Shown here: positions 33,937 through 43,309 of the stretch, one piece after another
How the letters are laid out: the number at the start of each line of letters is the position of its first letter
Position numbering within the stretch: position 1 is the stretch's first letter
Source of the DNA: Crenobacter oryzisoli
GTDB lineage: Bacteria; Pseudomonadota; Gammaproteobacteria; Burkholderiales; Chromobacteriaceae
Assembly: GCF_030385785.1 (NCBI RefSeq)
Contig: NZ_JAUEDK010000014.1
Location: 1 to 64,000, forward strand
DNA: 64,000 nt
Direction: 5' to 3'
The notes under the pieces: model-generated
Told to the model about the DNA's origin: nothing
Seen by the model: the letters and a program-made list of their open reading frames with translations, nothing else
Databases searched by the model: none
Made by a program: the position numbers and the translations under genes

Positions 33937-35148
33937 ATGCCCGATCCTTTTCGATATAACGAAGCGTCACCGCGCACTGTCGCCAGGCAGATCGTCTCCA
34001 TCGTCTTCTTCAATTTCATCGGCTATCTGTCGGTCGGTGTCACGATCGCGGTGGTGCCTGTCTATGTGCATGCCGATCTGGGCTTCGGTTCGGTCGTGGC
34101 TGGCCTCGCCGTCAGCAGCCAGTACGTCGCCACCTTGCTGAGCCGCGCGTACGCCGGCCGTCTGTGCGATACGAGGGGGCCGAAGTTCTCGGTGCTTAAC
34201 GGCCTGGTGCTGTGCACCGCGAGCGGATGGCTGCTTCTTGCTGCGGTGTTTGTCGGCAAGGCCGCGGTTCCCAGCCTCGTGCTCCTGGTCGTGGCACGGC
34301 TGCTGCTGGGGGCGGGCGAGAGTCTGGTGACAACCGGCACGATCACTTGGGCCATAGGTCGCGTTGGTGCGGCGCATACCGCCAAAGTCATCTCATGGAA
34401 CGGTATCACCAGCTACGGGGCGATCGCCTTGGGCGCGCCGCTTGGCGTGGCGCTGGCAAGGCACTGGGGTTTCGCGTCGCTCGGCGTGTTTACGTTGGCC
34501 ATATCGTTGGGGTCTTGGTTGCTGGCGCGTCGCATGGCTGCGGTGCCGACCGTGCATGGTGATCGTTTGCCATTCGGTGCGGTGTTCTGGCGCATGCTGC
34601 CATTCGGCCTGTGTCTGGCGCTGGGGTCGATCGGCTTTGGCGCGATCTCGACTTTCGTCACGTTGTTTTATGCCAGCCGGCACTGGCCGGATGCAGCGCT
34701 GGCGCTATCGTTGTTTGGCGGTGCTTTCGTGTTGTCGCGGCTCTTGTTCGTCGGCAGTATCGGGCACCTTGGCGGTTATCGGGTTGCCTTGCTGTCGTTT
34801 GCGGTGGAGGCGGTGGGGCTGGCACTGTTGTGGGGCGCCGTGGCGCCTTCGTGGGCATTTGCAGGGGCGGCGCTAACCGGCTTCGGCTTTGCGCTGGTAT
34901 TCCCGGCGCTCGCGAGCGAGGCGGTGCGCCGCGTGCCGGACAGCAACCGCGGCACGGCGCTCGGCGCCTACGCGCTATTCCTCGACCTGTCGCTCGGGGT
35001 GACCGGGCCTGCCGCCGGCCTGATCGCTAACCGCTTCGGCTACGGTGCCGTCTATCTGGCGGCCGCGCTCGCAGCGCTCTGGGCGCTGGGCTTGTGTGGG
35101 CTGCTGCGCGCGCGGAGCGGTCGCGAGCTGGCGTCGGCCTGTGTATGA
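33937..35148 (+). CDS. MFS transporter, YhhS/arabinose-efflux-like
   Basis: 403 residues with 12 hydrophobic segments. Near the start it reads FFNFIGYLSVGVTIAVVPVYVHADLGF, followed by SRAYAGRLCDTRGPK between helices 2 and 3. This resembles the YhhS/YfcJ group of putative effluxers. It has its own unit between two strong terminators. Start ATG 33937 has no good ribosome site. The substrate is unknown; export of an overflow aromatic intermediate would fit the setting but is a guess. Confidence 0.75.
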   Translation: MPDPFRYNEASPRTVARQIVSIVFFNFIGYLSVGVTIAVVPVYVHADLGFGSVVAGLAVSSQYVATLLSRAYAGRLCDTRGPKFSVLNGLVLCTASGWLLLAAVFVGKAAVPSLVLLVVARLLLGAGESLVTTGTITWAIGRVGAAHTAKVISWNGITSYGAIALGAPLGVALARHWGFASLGVFTLAISLGSWLLARRMAAVPTVHGDRLPFGAVFWRMLPFGLCLALGSIGFGAISTFVTLFYASRHWPDAALALSLFGGAFVLSRLLFVGSIGHLGGYRVALLSFAVEAVGLALLWGAVAPSWAFAGAALTGFGFALVFPALASEAVRRVPDSNRGTALGAYALFLDLSLGVTGPAAGLIANRFGYGAVYLAAALAALWALGLCGLLRARSGRELASACV

Positions 35149-35177
35149 CGTGGCCGATCTGACGTCGGATGAAAATG

Positions 35178-35213
35178 AAAAAGCCTTTTCCCGATCGGGA
35201 AAAGGCTTTTTTT
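35178..35213. terminator. Bidirectional terminator between MFS and pcaR-like genes
   Basis: A perfect AAAAAGCCTTTTCCCGAT / ATCGGGAAAAGGCTTTTT stem, with A and T tracts on both sides, ends two convergent genes. Confidence 0.9.
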
Positions 35214-35230
35214 CTGTGGGCAGCGTGGTG

Positions 35231-36085
35231 TCAGGCAATCAGCAGCGACAGTTCCTCGGCGGCTTCGCGCAGCACCGGCAGGAAGCGAGTCTCCATCTCG
35301 GCGACCGACACGCGCGCAGCCTGTACGCCGACGTTGATCGCGGCGACCACCTTGCCGCTTTGCGACAGGATCGGCACCGCGATCGACCGCAGCCCGATTT
35401 CCAGCTCCTGATCGATCACCGAATAGCCCTGGCTTTTTACCTTGGTGAGCTCGGCGGCGAGTTTCTCGCGTGTGATCAGCGTGTTCGGCGTGTATTGCAC
35501 CAGCTTTACGCGGTCGAGATAGGCGGACAGCTCCTCCGCCGGCAGGCCGCTTAGCAACACTCGTCCCATCGATGTGGACGAGGCGGGCAGGCGGCTACCG
35601 ATGTCGAGGTCGATCGTCATGATGCGCGAGGTCGATGCGCGTGCGATGTAGAGGATTTCGTCGCCGTCGAGGATGGCGATCGAACTCGACTCGTTCAACG
35701 CGTTGCTGACATGGCGCAGCACTGGCTGCGCGGCCTTCGCCAGCGGCGTCGACGCGAGATAGGCGTGGCCAAGCGACAAGATGCGCGGGCGCAGCGCGAA
35801 GTTGCGGCCGTCTTCGGCGGCGACGAAGCCGAGTTTTGCTAGCGTGTACAGGCACCGGCGCACCGCGGCACGCGGAATGCCGGTCTTCTGGCTGATCTGC
35901 GAGATCGACATCAGCCTGCGCTGTTGCGAGAACGCCTGGATCACTGCCAAGCCGCGCGCCAGCGAGGTCATGAAGTTGGGGTCACCGCTTTGCGAGGCGA
36001 TGTCGTCGGCCGTCGAACCCTGGCTTTCGGTGGCGCTATCGTCCGCGTTCTGAAGTGCTTCTGCCATTAGTGGGTCATGTTGCAT
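35231..36085 (-). CDS. pcaR: IclR-family regulator of the beta-ketoadipate pathway (PcaR/PcaU/PobR type)
   Basis: 284 residues. After a polar N-terminal stretch come the winged helix (FMTSLARGLAVIQAFSQQRRLMSISQISQKTGIPRAAVRRCLYTL) and the IclR effector domain (ILYIARASTSRIMTIDLDIGSRLPASSTSMGRVLL, GYSVIDQELEIGLRSIAVP), matching the PcaR/PcaU subgroup that senses beta-ketoadipate or protocatechuate. PcaR binds GTTCGATAATCGCAC; such boxes occur between it and the divergent porin gene and at several promoters in this island. I choose ATG 36085; an upstream ATG (36139) is possible. Confidence 0.9.
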   Translation of the reverse strand: MQHDPLMAEALQNADDSATESQGSTADDIASQSGDPNFMTSLARGLAVIQAFSQQRRLMSISQISQKTGIPRAAVRRCLYTLAKLGFVAAEDGRNFALRPRILSLGHAYLASTPLAKAAQPVLRHVSNALNESSSIAILDGDEILYIARASTSRIMTIDLDIGSRLPASSTSMGRVLLSGLPAEELSAYLDRVKLVQYTPNTLITREKLAAELTKVKSQGYSVIDQELEIGLRSIAVPILSQSGKVVAAINVGVQAARVSVAEMETRFLPVLREAAEELSLLIA

Positions 36086-36203
36086 GACGTCGGGTTCCTG
36101 GTTGATGACGGCGGAAAGAATACCAGCTCGTTGTTGCATGGCAACAATCAGACATCGAGCCGCTCCGGTTTTCGTTGGGAACGGTCGCTGTCAGATAAGG
36201 ATA

Positions 36204-36263
36204 TTCGATTATCGCACACCTTTTCGATAATCGGCATTGTTGCATTATGTACCATCTGGCACA
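36204..36263. promoter_or_regulatory. PcaR boxes and TGTACC site between pcaR and porin
   Basis: TTCGATTATCGCAC (36204-36217) and TTTTCGATAATCGGC (36221-36235) match the PcaR box, one nearly identical to the published Pseudomonas consensus. TGTACCATCTGGCACA (36248-36263) follows. The region serves both the regulator (minus) and the porin-chemoreceptor-transporter genes (plus). Confidence 0.7.
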
Positions 36264-36410
36264 TTTTGCGTTGGGTAGGTCAGGAAGCGCCGCTGCGACG
36301 ACTGCCTATCCGTCCATCCGGCGCTACCCGAACGCGGACAAGTTTGGGGGCATGCCAGTGCGATGGGCTCGACACAAAAACATAACGAGAGAAATAGCTG
36401 GAGAAGCTCC

Positions 36411-37517
36411 ATGAAACAGAGGTACTTATTTATCGCTTGCGCTGCCATCGGCCTGAGCTCGCTCACCTACGCGGACGACAGTGGCGTCATCATCTACGGT
36501 CGCATGCACGGCGACATCGAATCGACGAGGGCTGGCAAGACCGACATGCCGTCGACCGGCAAGGTGCAGAACGACACCTCACGCATCGGCTTCAAGGGTT
36601 ACGAGGATCTGGGCAGCAACCTGAAGGCGGTTTGGCAGGTGGAGAGCGGCGTCGCCATCGATGACGGTTCGGCGGCGGCTTCCAGCCGGGGCTACTGGGG
36701 CACTCGTGAGACCTACGTCGGGCTGAGCCATGCCACGCTTGGCACGTTCAAGCTCGGCCATTTCCTGGTGGCAGCGGACGACCTGCACGACATCGCCGGC
36801 AACAACTTCCAATACTGGACCGGCATCTCGAATGACGCGACGCTGTGGCTGAACGGCGGCGACATTGCCACCGGTGGTTTCGATGCACGTTTGGGCAATT
36901 CGGTGAGCTACCAGACGCCGAACATCAACGGTTTCAGTTCGCGCATCCAGTATTCGCTGACCACTGGCTCCGGTAGCAAGGAGGCGATCTCGGGGGGCTC
37001 GTCCGTGATCTCGGCCAATGCGCGCTACGACAGCGGCCCGCTGCACCTTGGCTACGGCGTGCAACAGAACCGCGATATGCAGGTGACCTCGAGCGGTTTC
37101 TACCAGAGCGGACTCGCACAATTTCTGGCGGCGGGATACGGGTTTGGCCCGCTCTATCTGGCTGGCTTGTTCGAGCACGACAACCTGAACAATATCCAGA
37201 GCAGCGGCAAGGACCGCAGCCGCAACTATGGCAGCCTGCTGGCCAACTACACCATCGGCCGCAACATCTTCTCCCTTCAGTACGGCAAAGCCGGCTCATG
37301 GAGCGGCGACGCCGGTGTCGGCCACAGTGGCGCCTGGCTGGGCAGTGCTGCGTACAACTACAAGCTGAGCAATAGCACTCAGGTCTACGTCCTCTATACC
37401 CGTCTCAATAACGATATCAACGGCGCCTACGTGCTTGGCGGCAACCCGACGGCAAATGCCGTTCCGGCGATGCGCAACCAGCATTCGGTTGCGCTCGGCA
37501 TGTGGAAGAACTTCTGA
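36411..37517 (+). CDS. Outer-membrane porin (OmpC-like, betaproteobacterial)
   Basis: 368 residues with a signal peptide ([21 protein letters not shown]) and a 16-strand general-porin pattern: [14 protein letters not shown] at the start, [24 protein letters not shown], and a terminal Phe (ALGMWKNF) recognised by the Bam complex. It lets small acids through the outer membrane. GGAGAAG precedes ATG 36411. Sited between pcaR and the chemoreceptor under PcaR-type boxes, it is likely induced by aromatic or hydroaromatic acids. Confidence 0.88.
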   Translation: MKQRYLFIACAAIGLSSLTYADDSGVIIYGRMHGDIESTRAGKTDMPSTGKVQNDTSRIGFKGYEDLGSNLKAVWQVESGVAIDDGSAAASSRGYWGTRETYVGLSHATLGTFKLGHFLVAADDLHDIAGNNFQYWTGISNDATLWLNGGDIATGGFDARLGNSVSYQTPNINGFSSRIQYSLTTGSGSKEAISGGSSVISANARYDSGPLHLGYGVQQNRDMQVTSSGFYQSGLAQFLAAGYGFGPLYLAGLFEHDNLNNIQSSGKDRSRNYGSLLANYTIGRNIFSLQYGKAGSWSGDAGVGHSGAWLGSAAYNYKLSNSTQVYVLYTRLNNDINGAYVLGGNPTANAVPAMRNQHSVALGMWKNF

Positions 37518-37570
37518 GCCAGTCGGGCCGGGGTCCGTACCCGGTACGGACCTCGAAGCGGAGAGGAGAG

Positions 37571-39217
37571 ATGAGGTTGAAAGCAAGCATGAAACAGCGA
37601 ATGGGGCTGTTGCTGCTGTTGTCGTTGCTGGGGCTGATCGTCATCGGTGCGGCGGCACTCAAGGTTGGCCGTGATGTCATGATCGAAGACCGCAAGCTCC
37701 AGCTCAAGCACCTGGTCGAGACGGCTGGCGGCGTCGTCGACCATTACGCGGCACAGGCGCGCATCGGTGCGCTGTCCGTAGCCGAGGCGCAGCGGCGCGC
37801 GGTGGCGGCAATCCAGGCGCTGCGTTTCAACGACGGTCACGATTACTACTTCGTGATGACGCTCGACGGCGTTCAGCTGGCGAACGGCGCCCATCCGGAG
37901 AACGTGGGCAAGACCCGGATCAACGATGTGGACGCGAATGGTGTGCATCAGACGGTCGAGATGCTCAAGACGGTGAACGCGAACGGGGAGGGCTGGGTGC
38001 GCTATGCGTATCCGAAATCGCCGGGCGGCGTGCCGTTGCCGAAGCTGGCGTATGTGAAGAAGATCGACGCCTGGTCCTGGGTCATCGGCGCTGGCGTCTA
38101 TATGGACGAGGTCGACACGATGTTCCGCGATATGGGTACGACACTGCTTGCGTTGCTCGCGGTGCTGACTGCCGCGCTGATTGGTGTCGGCCTTTGGCTG
38201 GTGCGGTCGGTGATGCGCGATATCGGCGGTGAGCCCGCTTATGCGCGAGAGGCGGTGGTGGAGATCTCCGGCGGCAATCTGGGGGTCGATTTCGCCTGCC
38301 GTGACGAGGACAGCTTGCTCGGTGCGATCCGGCGCATGCAGCTGACGCTGCGGTCCACCATCGGCGACATGCGTCGCGGAGCCGACCAGCTCGGTGAGAC
38401 GTCACAGGGGCTGGCTGGCGCATCGGGCGCGGTGCTCGATGGCTCGCGTCGACACAGCGAGGCGGCGGCGGGCATCGCCGCCGCAATCGAAGAGATGACG
38501 GCCTCGATCGACCAGCTCTCGGGCAACGCCGAGGCCGCACATGCGCTGGCTCGCGAGGCAGGTGACAGTGCCGAGGGCGGCCGGCGGGCAATCGCGGAGG
38601 TGGTCGACGAGGTCCATCGCGTCGCGGCCATCGTCGGTGACGCGTCGCACTCGCTCGAGGCGCTAGGCGCGCAGACACAGGCAATCCACGGCATCACCGA
38701 TGTGATCCGCGATGTCGCCGAGCAGACCAATCTGCTGGCGTTGAACGCGGCGATCGAGGCGGCGCGTGCCGGCGAATCGGGCCGCGGTTTCGCGGTGGTT
38801 GCCGACGAGGTGCGCAAGCTGGCCGAACGCACTGCGGCGGCCACCGGCGAGATTCAGCAGCAGATTACCGCGATTCGCGTCAGCTCCGATACCGCAATCC
38901 GCGACATGGGCGCGGCGGTCGGTCGTGTCGGCACTGGTGTCGAGCGCGCTCGTGTGGCCGGCGAGGCGATAGCCGCGAGCGCCGATAGCGCGCGTCGCGT
39001 CACCGGCGTGGCCGGCGACATCGCTGCCGCGCTGAAGGAGCAGTCGGCGGCGAGCGCCGAGATGTCGCGCCATGTGGAGCAGATCGCCCATCTGTCGCAG
39101 CAAAACGCCGCGTCGGCGTCTGAGGCGGACGCGGCGGCGGCGAGACTCGATGCGTTTGCGCAGCAGTTGCGCGCAGCGGCGAACGCGTTCCGGCTTGAAG
39201 CGGTGACGATGGGTTGA
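37571..39217 (+). CDS. Methyl-accepting chemotaxis protein with single Cache domain
   Basis: 548 residues. An N-terminal membrane helix ([18 protein letters not shown]), a periplasmic single Cache domain of about 150 residues ([42 protein letters not shown]), a second helix near 195-220, a HAMP region and the cytoplasmic signalling hairpin ([40 protein letters not shown]). It probably senses the acid that the island degrades, directly or through a binding protein, as PcaY-type receptors do. It lacks a C-terminal CheR-docking pentapeptide. AGAGGAGAG precedes ATG 37571, 53 bp after the porin. Confidence 0.88.
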   Translation: MRLKASMKQRMGLLLLLSLLGLIVIGAAALKVGRDVMIEDRKLQLKHLVETAGGVVDHYAAQARIGALSVAEAQRRAVAAIQALRFNDGHDYYFVMTLDGVQLANGAHPENVGKTRINDVDANGVHQTVEMLKTVNANGEGWVRYAYPKSPGGVPLPKLAYVKKIDAWSWVIGAGVYMDEVDTMFRDMGTTLLALLAVLTAALIGVGLWLVRSVMRDIGGEPAYAREAVVEISGGNLGVDFACRDEDSLLGAIRRMQLTLRSTIGDMRRGADQLGETSQGLAGASGAVLDGSRRHSEAAAGIAAAIEEMTASIDQLSGNAEAAHALAREAGDSAEGGRRAIAEVVDEVHRVAAIVGDASHSLEALGAQTQAIHGITDVIRDVAEQTNLLALNAAIEAARAGESGRGFAVVADEVRKLAERTAAATGEIQQQITAIRVSSDTAIRDMGAAVGRVGTGVERARVAGEAIAASADSARRVTGVAGDIAAALKEQSAASAEMSRHVEQIAHLSQQNAASASEADAAAARLDAFAQQLRAAANAFRLEAVTMG

Positions 39218-39386
39218 GCGGACAGCGGGCTGTCTGAGCAGGACATGGCGGGGACATTTCGGCTGACCCCGCTGTTTTCAATCACTCGCAATGGGGGGCA
39301 TGTCGTTCCGATTCTGGCCTACAACTCGAAAAAACAAAGATGACTGGGTGGACGCCGCCTAGGTCACAGTACATGGAGAAACTGAA

Positions 39387-40715
39387 ATGCCCACAACACA
39401 ACAAACCACCCACGCCGCGCCGGTCACGGACAGCACTGTCAGCGGCAAGATACGCAGTGCTTTCGCTATCGGCAAAGTCCGCTGGGGCATGCTGGCGCTG
39501 GTGTTCTTCGCCACGACGCTCAACTACATCGACCGCGCCGCGCTCGGCGTGCTGCAACCGGTGCTCGCGAAGGCGATGAGCTGGACGGCGCAGGACTACG
39601 CCAACATCAACTTCTGGTTCCAGGTCGGCTACGCGATCGGTTTCGCCGCACAGGGTCGCTATATCGACAAGGTCGGCGTCAAGCGTGCGTTCGCGATCGC
39701 GGTGTTGCTGTGGAGTATCGCGGCGGCATCGCATGGTCTCGCTGCGTCGGCTGTCGGCTTCATGGTGTGTCGTTTCTTCCTCGGCCTTGCCGAGGCGGCC
39801 AACTACCCGTCGTGCGTCAAGACCGCGCGCCTGTGGTTCCCGGCCGGCGAGCGCGCGATGGCGACCGGTATCTTTAACGCTGGCACCAACGTCGGCGCGA
39901 TGCTGACGCCGTTGATGCTGCCGTTCATTCTGACCGTCTGGGGCTGGCAGGCGGCTTTCTACACCATCGGTGCGCTCGGCTTTGTGTGGCTGCTGTTTTG
40001 GCTGCGCAACTATTACAACCCGGAAGAGCACCCGCACGTCAGCCAGCAGGAGCGGGACTATGTGCAGCAGGGCGTCGAGCCAGCGCCAGTGAAGGTGCCG
40101 TATTCGCGGATACTGAAGATGCGCGGCACCTGGGCATTTGCACTCGCGTTCACCGTCACCGCACCGGTGTTCTGGTTCTACCTGTATTGGCTGCCGCCGT
40201 TTCTGAACCAGCAGTACCATCTGGGCATCAGCGTCACGCAAATGGGCCTGCCGTTGATGGTCATCTACTTCATGGCGGACGTCGGCAGCATCGGCGGTGG
40301 GGCGCTGTCGTCGTTGATGATCGGCCGTGGCATGGCTCCGGTGAAGGCCCGCCTGCTGTCGATGCTTATCTGTGCGATGTGCATCTCGTTTATCGTGTTT
40401 GCCGCCGGCGCGAGCAGCCTGTGGTTGGCGGTCGCCGCGATCTCGATCGCGATTGGAGCGCATCAGGCGTGGACGGCGAATATCTGGAGCCTGGTCATGG
40501 ACTTTTCGCCTAAGGAAGTCGTCAGCTCGGTGTTCGGCTTCGGTGGCATGGTCGGCGCTGTCGGCGGGATGTTTATGACGCAGCTGGTCGGCTACGTGCT
40601 GACTGTGACGCACAACAATTACGCAGTGCTGTTCACGATGATTCCGTGCGCGTACTTCGTCGCACTGGCCTGGCTGTATTTCATGGCGCCTCGCCAGATC
40701 GAAGAGGCCCACTGA
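39387..40715 (+). CDS. MFS transporter, anion:cation symporter (ACS) family
   Basis: 442 residues, 12 helices. The first helix ends LNYIDRAALGVLQPVLAKAM, typical of ACS carriers for hexuronates, glucarate and related sugar acids; GRYIDKVGVKRAF is the loop 2-3 motif, and RFFLGLAEAANYPSCVK is the family motif in helix 4. Quinate or shikimate, which resemble sugar acids, are plausible substrates. It follows the chemoreceptor by 170 bp and is convergent with quiC1, separated by two terminators. Confidence 0.85.
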   Translation: MPTTQQTTHAAPVTDSTVSGKIRSAFAIGKVRWGMLALVFFATTLNYIDRAALGVLQPVLAKAMSWTAQDYANINFWFQVGYAIGFAAQGRYIDKVGVKRAFAIAVLLWSIAAASHGLAASAVGFMVCRFFLGLAEAANYPSCVKTARLWFPAGERAMATGIFNAGTNVGAMLTPLMLPFILTVWGWQAAFYTIGALGFVWLLFWLRNYYNPEEHPHVSQQERDYVQQGVEPAPVKVPYSRILKMRGTWAFALAFTVTAPVFWFYLYWLPPFLNQQYHLGISVTQMGLPLMVIYFMADVGSIGGGALSSLMIGRGMAPVKARLLSMLICAMCISFIVFAAGASSLWLAVAAISIAIGAHQAWTANIWSLVMDFSPKEVVSSVFGFGGMVGAVGGMFMTQLVGYVLTVTHNNYAVLFTMIPCAYFVALAWLYFMAPRQIEEAH

Positions 40716-40748
40716 GCTTCAATCCACTGTCCGCGATGGAGGGTGACC

Positions 40749-40782
40749 GCCCGCGTGCCAATCCGGTGCGCGGGCTTTTTTT
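40749..40782 (+). terminator. Terminator after the ACS transporter
   Basis: GCCCGCG and CGCGGGC arms followed by seven T residues, 34 bp after the stop. Confidence 0.85.
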
Positions 40783-40882
40783 GTCGGGCGGAGGTCTCAG
40801 TCGTTAGTCACGCGTACCGGCCGCCTCGCCGCCGTCAAGGACGACAGACGGGCGACCTAAAGCGCTCGGGTCGTGCAGACAC

Positions 40883-40913
40883 AAAAAAGCCACCGTGCAC
40901 CACGGTGGCTTTT
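40883..40913. terminator. Terminator of quiC1
   Basis: AAAAGCCACCGTG and CACGGTGGCTTTT form a perfect 13-bp stem with A and T tracts on either side. It lies 20 bp after the quiC1 stop (minus strand) and can act both ways. Confidence 0.85.
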
Positions 40914-40932
40914 GTTTTGGCGGGAAGGGGGC

Positions 40933-42861
40933 TCAGTCGGACCAAGGCGCGTGACGCGACTGCTGGCGCGCGCGCGACTGTGCCTGCGCGGCGAGCCGCA
41001 CCGCGACGTTGGCCGCGCCGTACTGCTCGTAGCCGTGGTGGCGTTCGATGATCTCGAAGAAGAATCGCTCTTCGAATGGCTCGGTATAGACGTGTAGCAG
41101 CTCGCCGCCGTTCGGGTCGCGATCGTACAAGATGTTGGCCTCGGCCAACCTTTCAATGAAGTCCGGATCGAGGTCGAAACGTGCAGCCAGGTCGTCGTAG
41201 TAGTTGCGCGGGATCTCCAGCAGTGGTAACCCTGCCTCGCGAGCCGCCGCTACCGCCGCGAAGATATCGCCGGTGGCGAACGCGACGTGCTGTAGGCCCG
41301 AGCCGCGGTAGGTCGACACCGAGCGCGCGATCGCGGTGTTGCGGTTCTCCGAGATGTTGAGCGGTACGCGGATGGCACCATCCGGGCTTCGCACGACACG
41401 GCTCTTCACCAAGCCGTAAGGGTCTGGCAGCACCCACTCGTGCTCGGTCGTGAAACCGTACACGGCACGGAAGAACAGGATCCAGGTGTCGAGCGTTTCG
41501 GCCGGCAGGCCGAGCGCAAAGTGGTCGATGCCGGTGAGCAGCGCCGCCTGTGGGCTCTTCGTTTCGACCGGGTCGAAGTCGCTGTCGTAGATCGTCCGGC
41601 CGTCCTCGCCCGGGTCGACTAGGTACTGCAGGCTGCCATCGGGTGCGCGTACCGCCGGGATCTGCCGCTCGTTCGGGCCGACGCGGCTTTCGAACGAGCG
41701 ACTCTTGTACAGCTTGGCGCGCTCGAGTGCCGCGCGGCTGTCGTCGACGCGGAATGCTGCCGCACACAGCGACGGGCCGTGTGCGACGAAGAAGGCGTGC
41801 GCGAACGAGTCGGGCTCGGCATTCAGGATCAGGTTTACGCCGCCCTGGCTGTACAGGCTGACGTTCTTCGACTTGTGCGTGCCGGTATGGGCAAAGCCGA
41901 GCTTGTCGAACCAGCTCGCCAGACGTCGCGCGGCCGCATCGTCGACGGCGAATTCGAGGAATTCGACACCGTCGTAGCGCACCGGCGGCGGCGGGGCGAA
42001 CAGCGTCTCGGCGACGCGCGCATCCTCGGCCTTGTTCGAGCTTTCCAGCGCCTTGCGGGTGGTTTCCTCGAGATAGAGCAGCGAGCGCAGGCCATCGGCG
42101 GCGGTGATCCGCGTCGGCGCGGCGCGGAAGCCGTCGTTGAAGATCTCGAGGCTCAACGGCCCCTTATAGCCGTTCTTCAGGATCGGGCCGAGGAAGGACG
42201 CGAGGTCGAACTCGCCTTGGCCCGGGAAGCAGCGGAAGTGGCGGCTCCATTCCATCACGTCCATTGCCATCAGCGGCGCGTCCGCCAGCTGCAGGAACAC
42301 GATCTTGTCACCGGGGATTTCGGCCAAAGTCGACAGGTCGTCGTTGATAGACAGCGTGTGGAAGCTGTCGAGGATGATGCCGAGGTTCGGGTGGTCGACC
42401 GCCTTCACGATGTCCCACACATGGCGGTACGAGTTCACGTAACGGCCCCAGGCGAGCGCCTCGTAGCCGACCAGGATGTCGCGCTTTGCAGCGCGTTCGG
42501 CCAGCTTGGCGAAGTCGTCGGCGATCAAGGCATCGTCGCGGATCACGTCCGGTTGCACGCTGCTGCATACCAGGATGCGATCGGTACCTAGCTCCTGCAT
42601 CAGGTCGAACTTGCGCTCGGCACGGTCGAGGTTGTGCTGCAGCTTGTCGCGCCGTCCGCCCTCGAAGTCGCGGAACGGCTGGAACAGCATGATCTTCAGC
42701 CCCAGATCGTCGCAGATGCGCTTTGCGTCGCGCGGTGAGCCGTCGAAGTAGAGCAGGTCGTTTTCGAAAATCTCCACGCCGTCGAAGCCGGCGGCGGCGA
42801 TCGCCTCCAGCTTCTCGGGCAGGGTGCCGCTCAGCGATACCGTGGCGATTGAATGCTGCAT
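40933..42861 (-). CDS. quiC1: 3-Dehydroshikimate dehydratase fused to an HPPD-like domain
   Basis: 642 residues. The N-terminal TIM barrel (1-280) converts 3-dehydroshikimate to protocatechuate; its metal ligands are Glu134, Asp165, Gln191 and Glu239, the same positions I recall for Pseudomonas QuiC1. The C-terminal 340 residues are an HPPD-like pair of VOC modules that keep a complete His447, His525, Glu603 triad (GIDHFAL, GLQHVAF, FFEII). The role of that half is not settled in the family. ATG 42861 follows AAGGAA. It is divergent from pcaI across a region with boxes for both motifs. Confidence 0.93.
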   Translation of the reverse strand: MQHSIATVSLSGTLPEKLEAIAAAGFDGVEIFENDLLYFDGSPRDAKRICDDLGLKIMLFQPFRDFEGGRRDKLQHNLDRAERKFDLMQELGTDRILVCSSVQPDVIRDDALIADDFAKLAERAAKRDILVGYEALAWGRYVNSYRHVWDIVKAVDHPNLGIILDSFHTLSINDDLSTLAEIPGDKIVFLQLADAPLMAMDVMEWSRHFRCFPGQGEFDLASFLGPILKNGYKGPLSLEIFNDGFRAAPTRITAADGLRSLLYLEETTRKALESSNKAEDARVAETLFAPPPPVRYDGVEFLEFAVDDAAARRLASWFDKLGFAHTGTHKSKNVSLYSQGGVNLILNAEPDSFAHAFFVAHGPSLCAAAFRVDDSRAALERAKLYKSRSFESRVGPNERQIPAVRAPDGSLQYLVDPGEDGRTIYDSDFDPVETKSPQAALLTGIDHFALGLPAETLDTWILFFRAVYGFTTEHEWVLPDPYGLVKSRVVRSPDGAIRVPLNISENRNTAIARSVSTYRGSGLQHVAFATGDIFAAVAAAREAGLPLLEIPRNYYDDLAARFDLDPDFIERLAEANILYDRDPNGGELLHVYTEPFEERFFFEIIERHHGYEQYGAANVAVRLAAQAQSRARQQSRHAPWSD

Positions 42862-42945
42862 GGTGGGTTCCTTGCTTGGGTCGTTGCATGTCGGCCGCCG
42901 GGTTCTGCCACGACGCATCGGCCAATCTCGTCGGTTTAGTCTCTT

Positions 42946-43016
42946 GATCGATAATCGAACCTGCGTTCAATAATCGACTGATCGTCAAACTATAAATAAA
43001 TGTACCGACCAGTTCA
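42946..43016. promoter_or_regulatory. quiC1 control region: PcaR-type boxes and TGTACC site
   Basis: GATCGATAATCGAAC (42946-42960) and GTTCAATAATCGAC (42964-42977) are two adjacent PcaR-type boxes. TGTACCGACCAGTTCA (43001-43016) is a one-mismatch form of the second motif, upstream of the boxes relative to quiC1. On the quiC1 strand a TTGACG lies at 42985-42980. Confidence 0.6.
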
Positions 43017-43063
43017 ATAGAAGATGGTCAGCCCGCGCTGGGCGGCATAGGGTGGCAAATCAT

Positions 43064-43126
43064 GTTCGAATATCGAACAATATTTCGATTATCGCCCTTG
43101 ACGAGGGTCGGCCCGAGTCCTAGATT
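43064..43126 (+). promoter_or_regulatory. pcaI promoter with PcaR-type boxes
   Basis: GTTCGAATATCGAAC (43064-43078), itself palindromic, and TTTCGATTATCGCCC (43083-43097) abut a -35 TTGACG (43098-43103), with -10 TAGATT at 43121-43126, spacing 17. Another GTTCGATAAATCC is at 43226. The layout matches that at 31171 base for base in spacing. Confidence 0.7.
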
Positions 43127-43309
43127 TGTGTTCGAAAGATGAGCATGCGTGCGAATGTCGCACCGTTTATCTGGTGCGGGGAGTGACAGCTCCTCGGCGC
43201 GGGCAGGGCGGAGCGCCCGACCTGTGTTCGATAAATCCGGTTCGTCTGGCGCAAAGCCGATGGACAAGCAACAGGACCGCATCCCGACCGGGATGACGCG
43301 AGCGAGACC

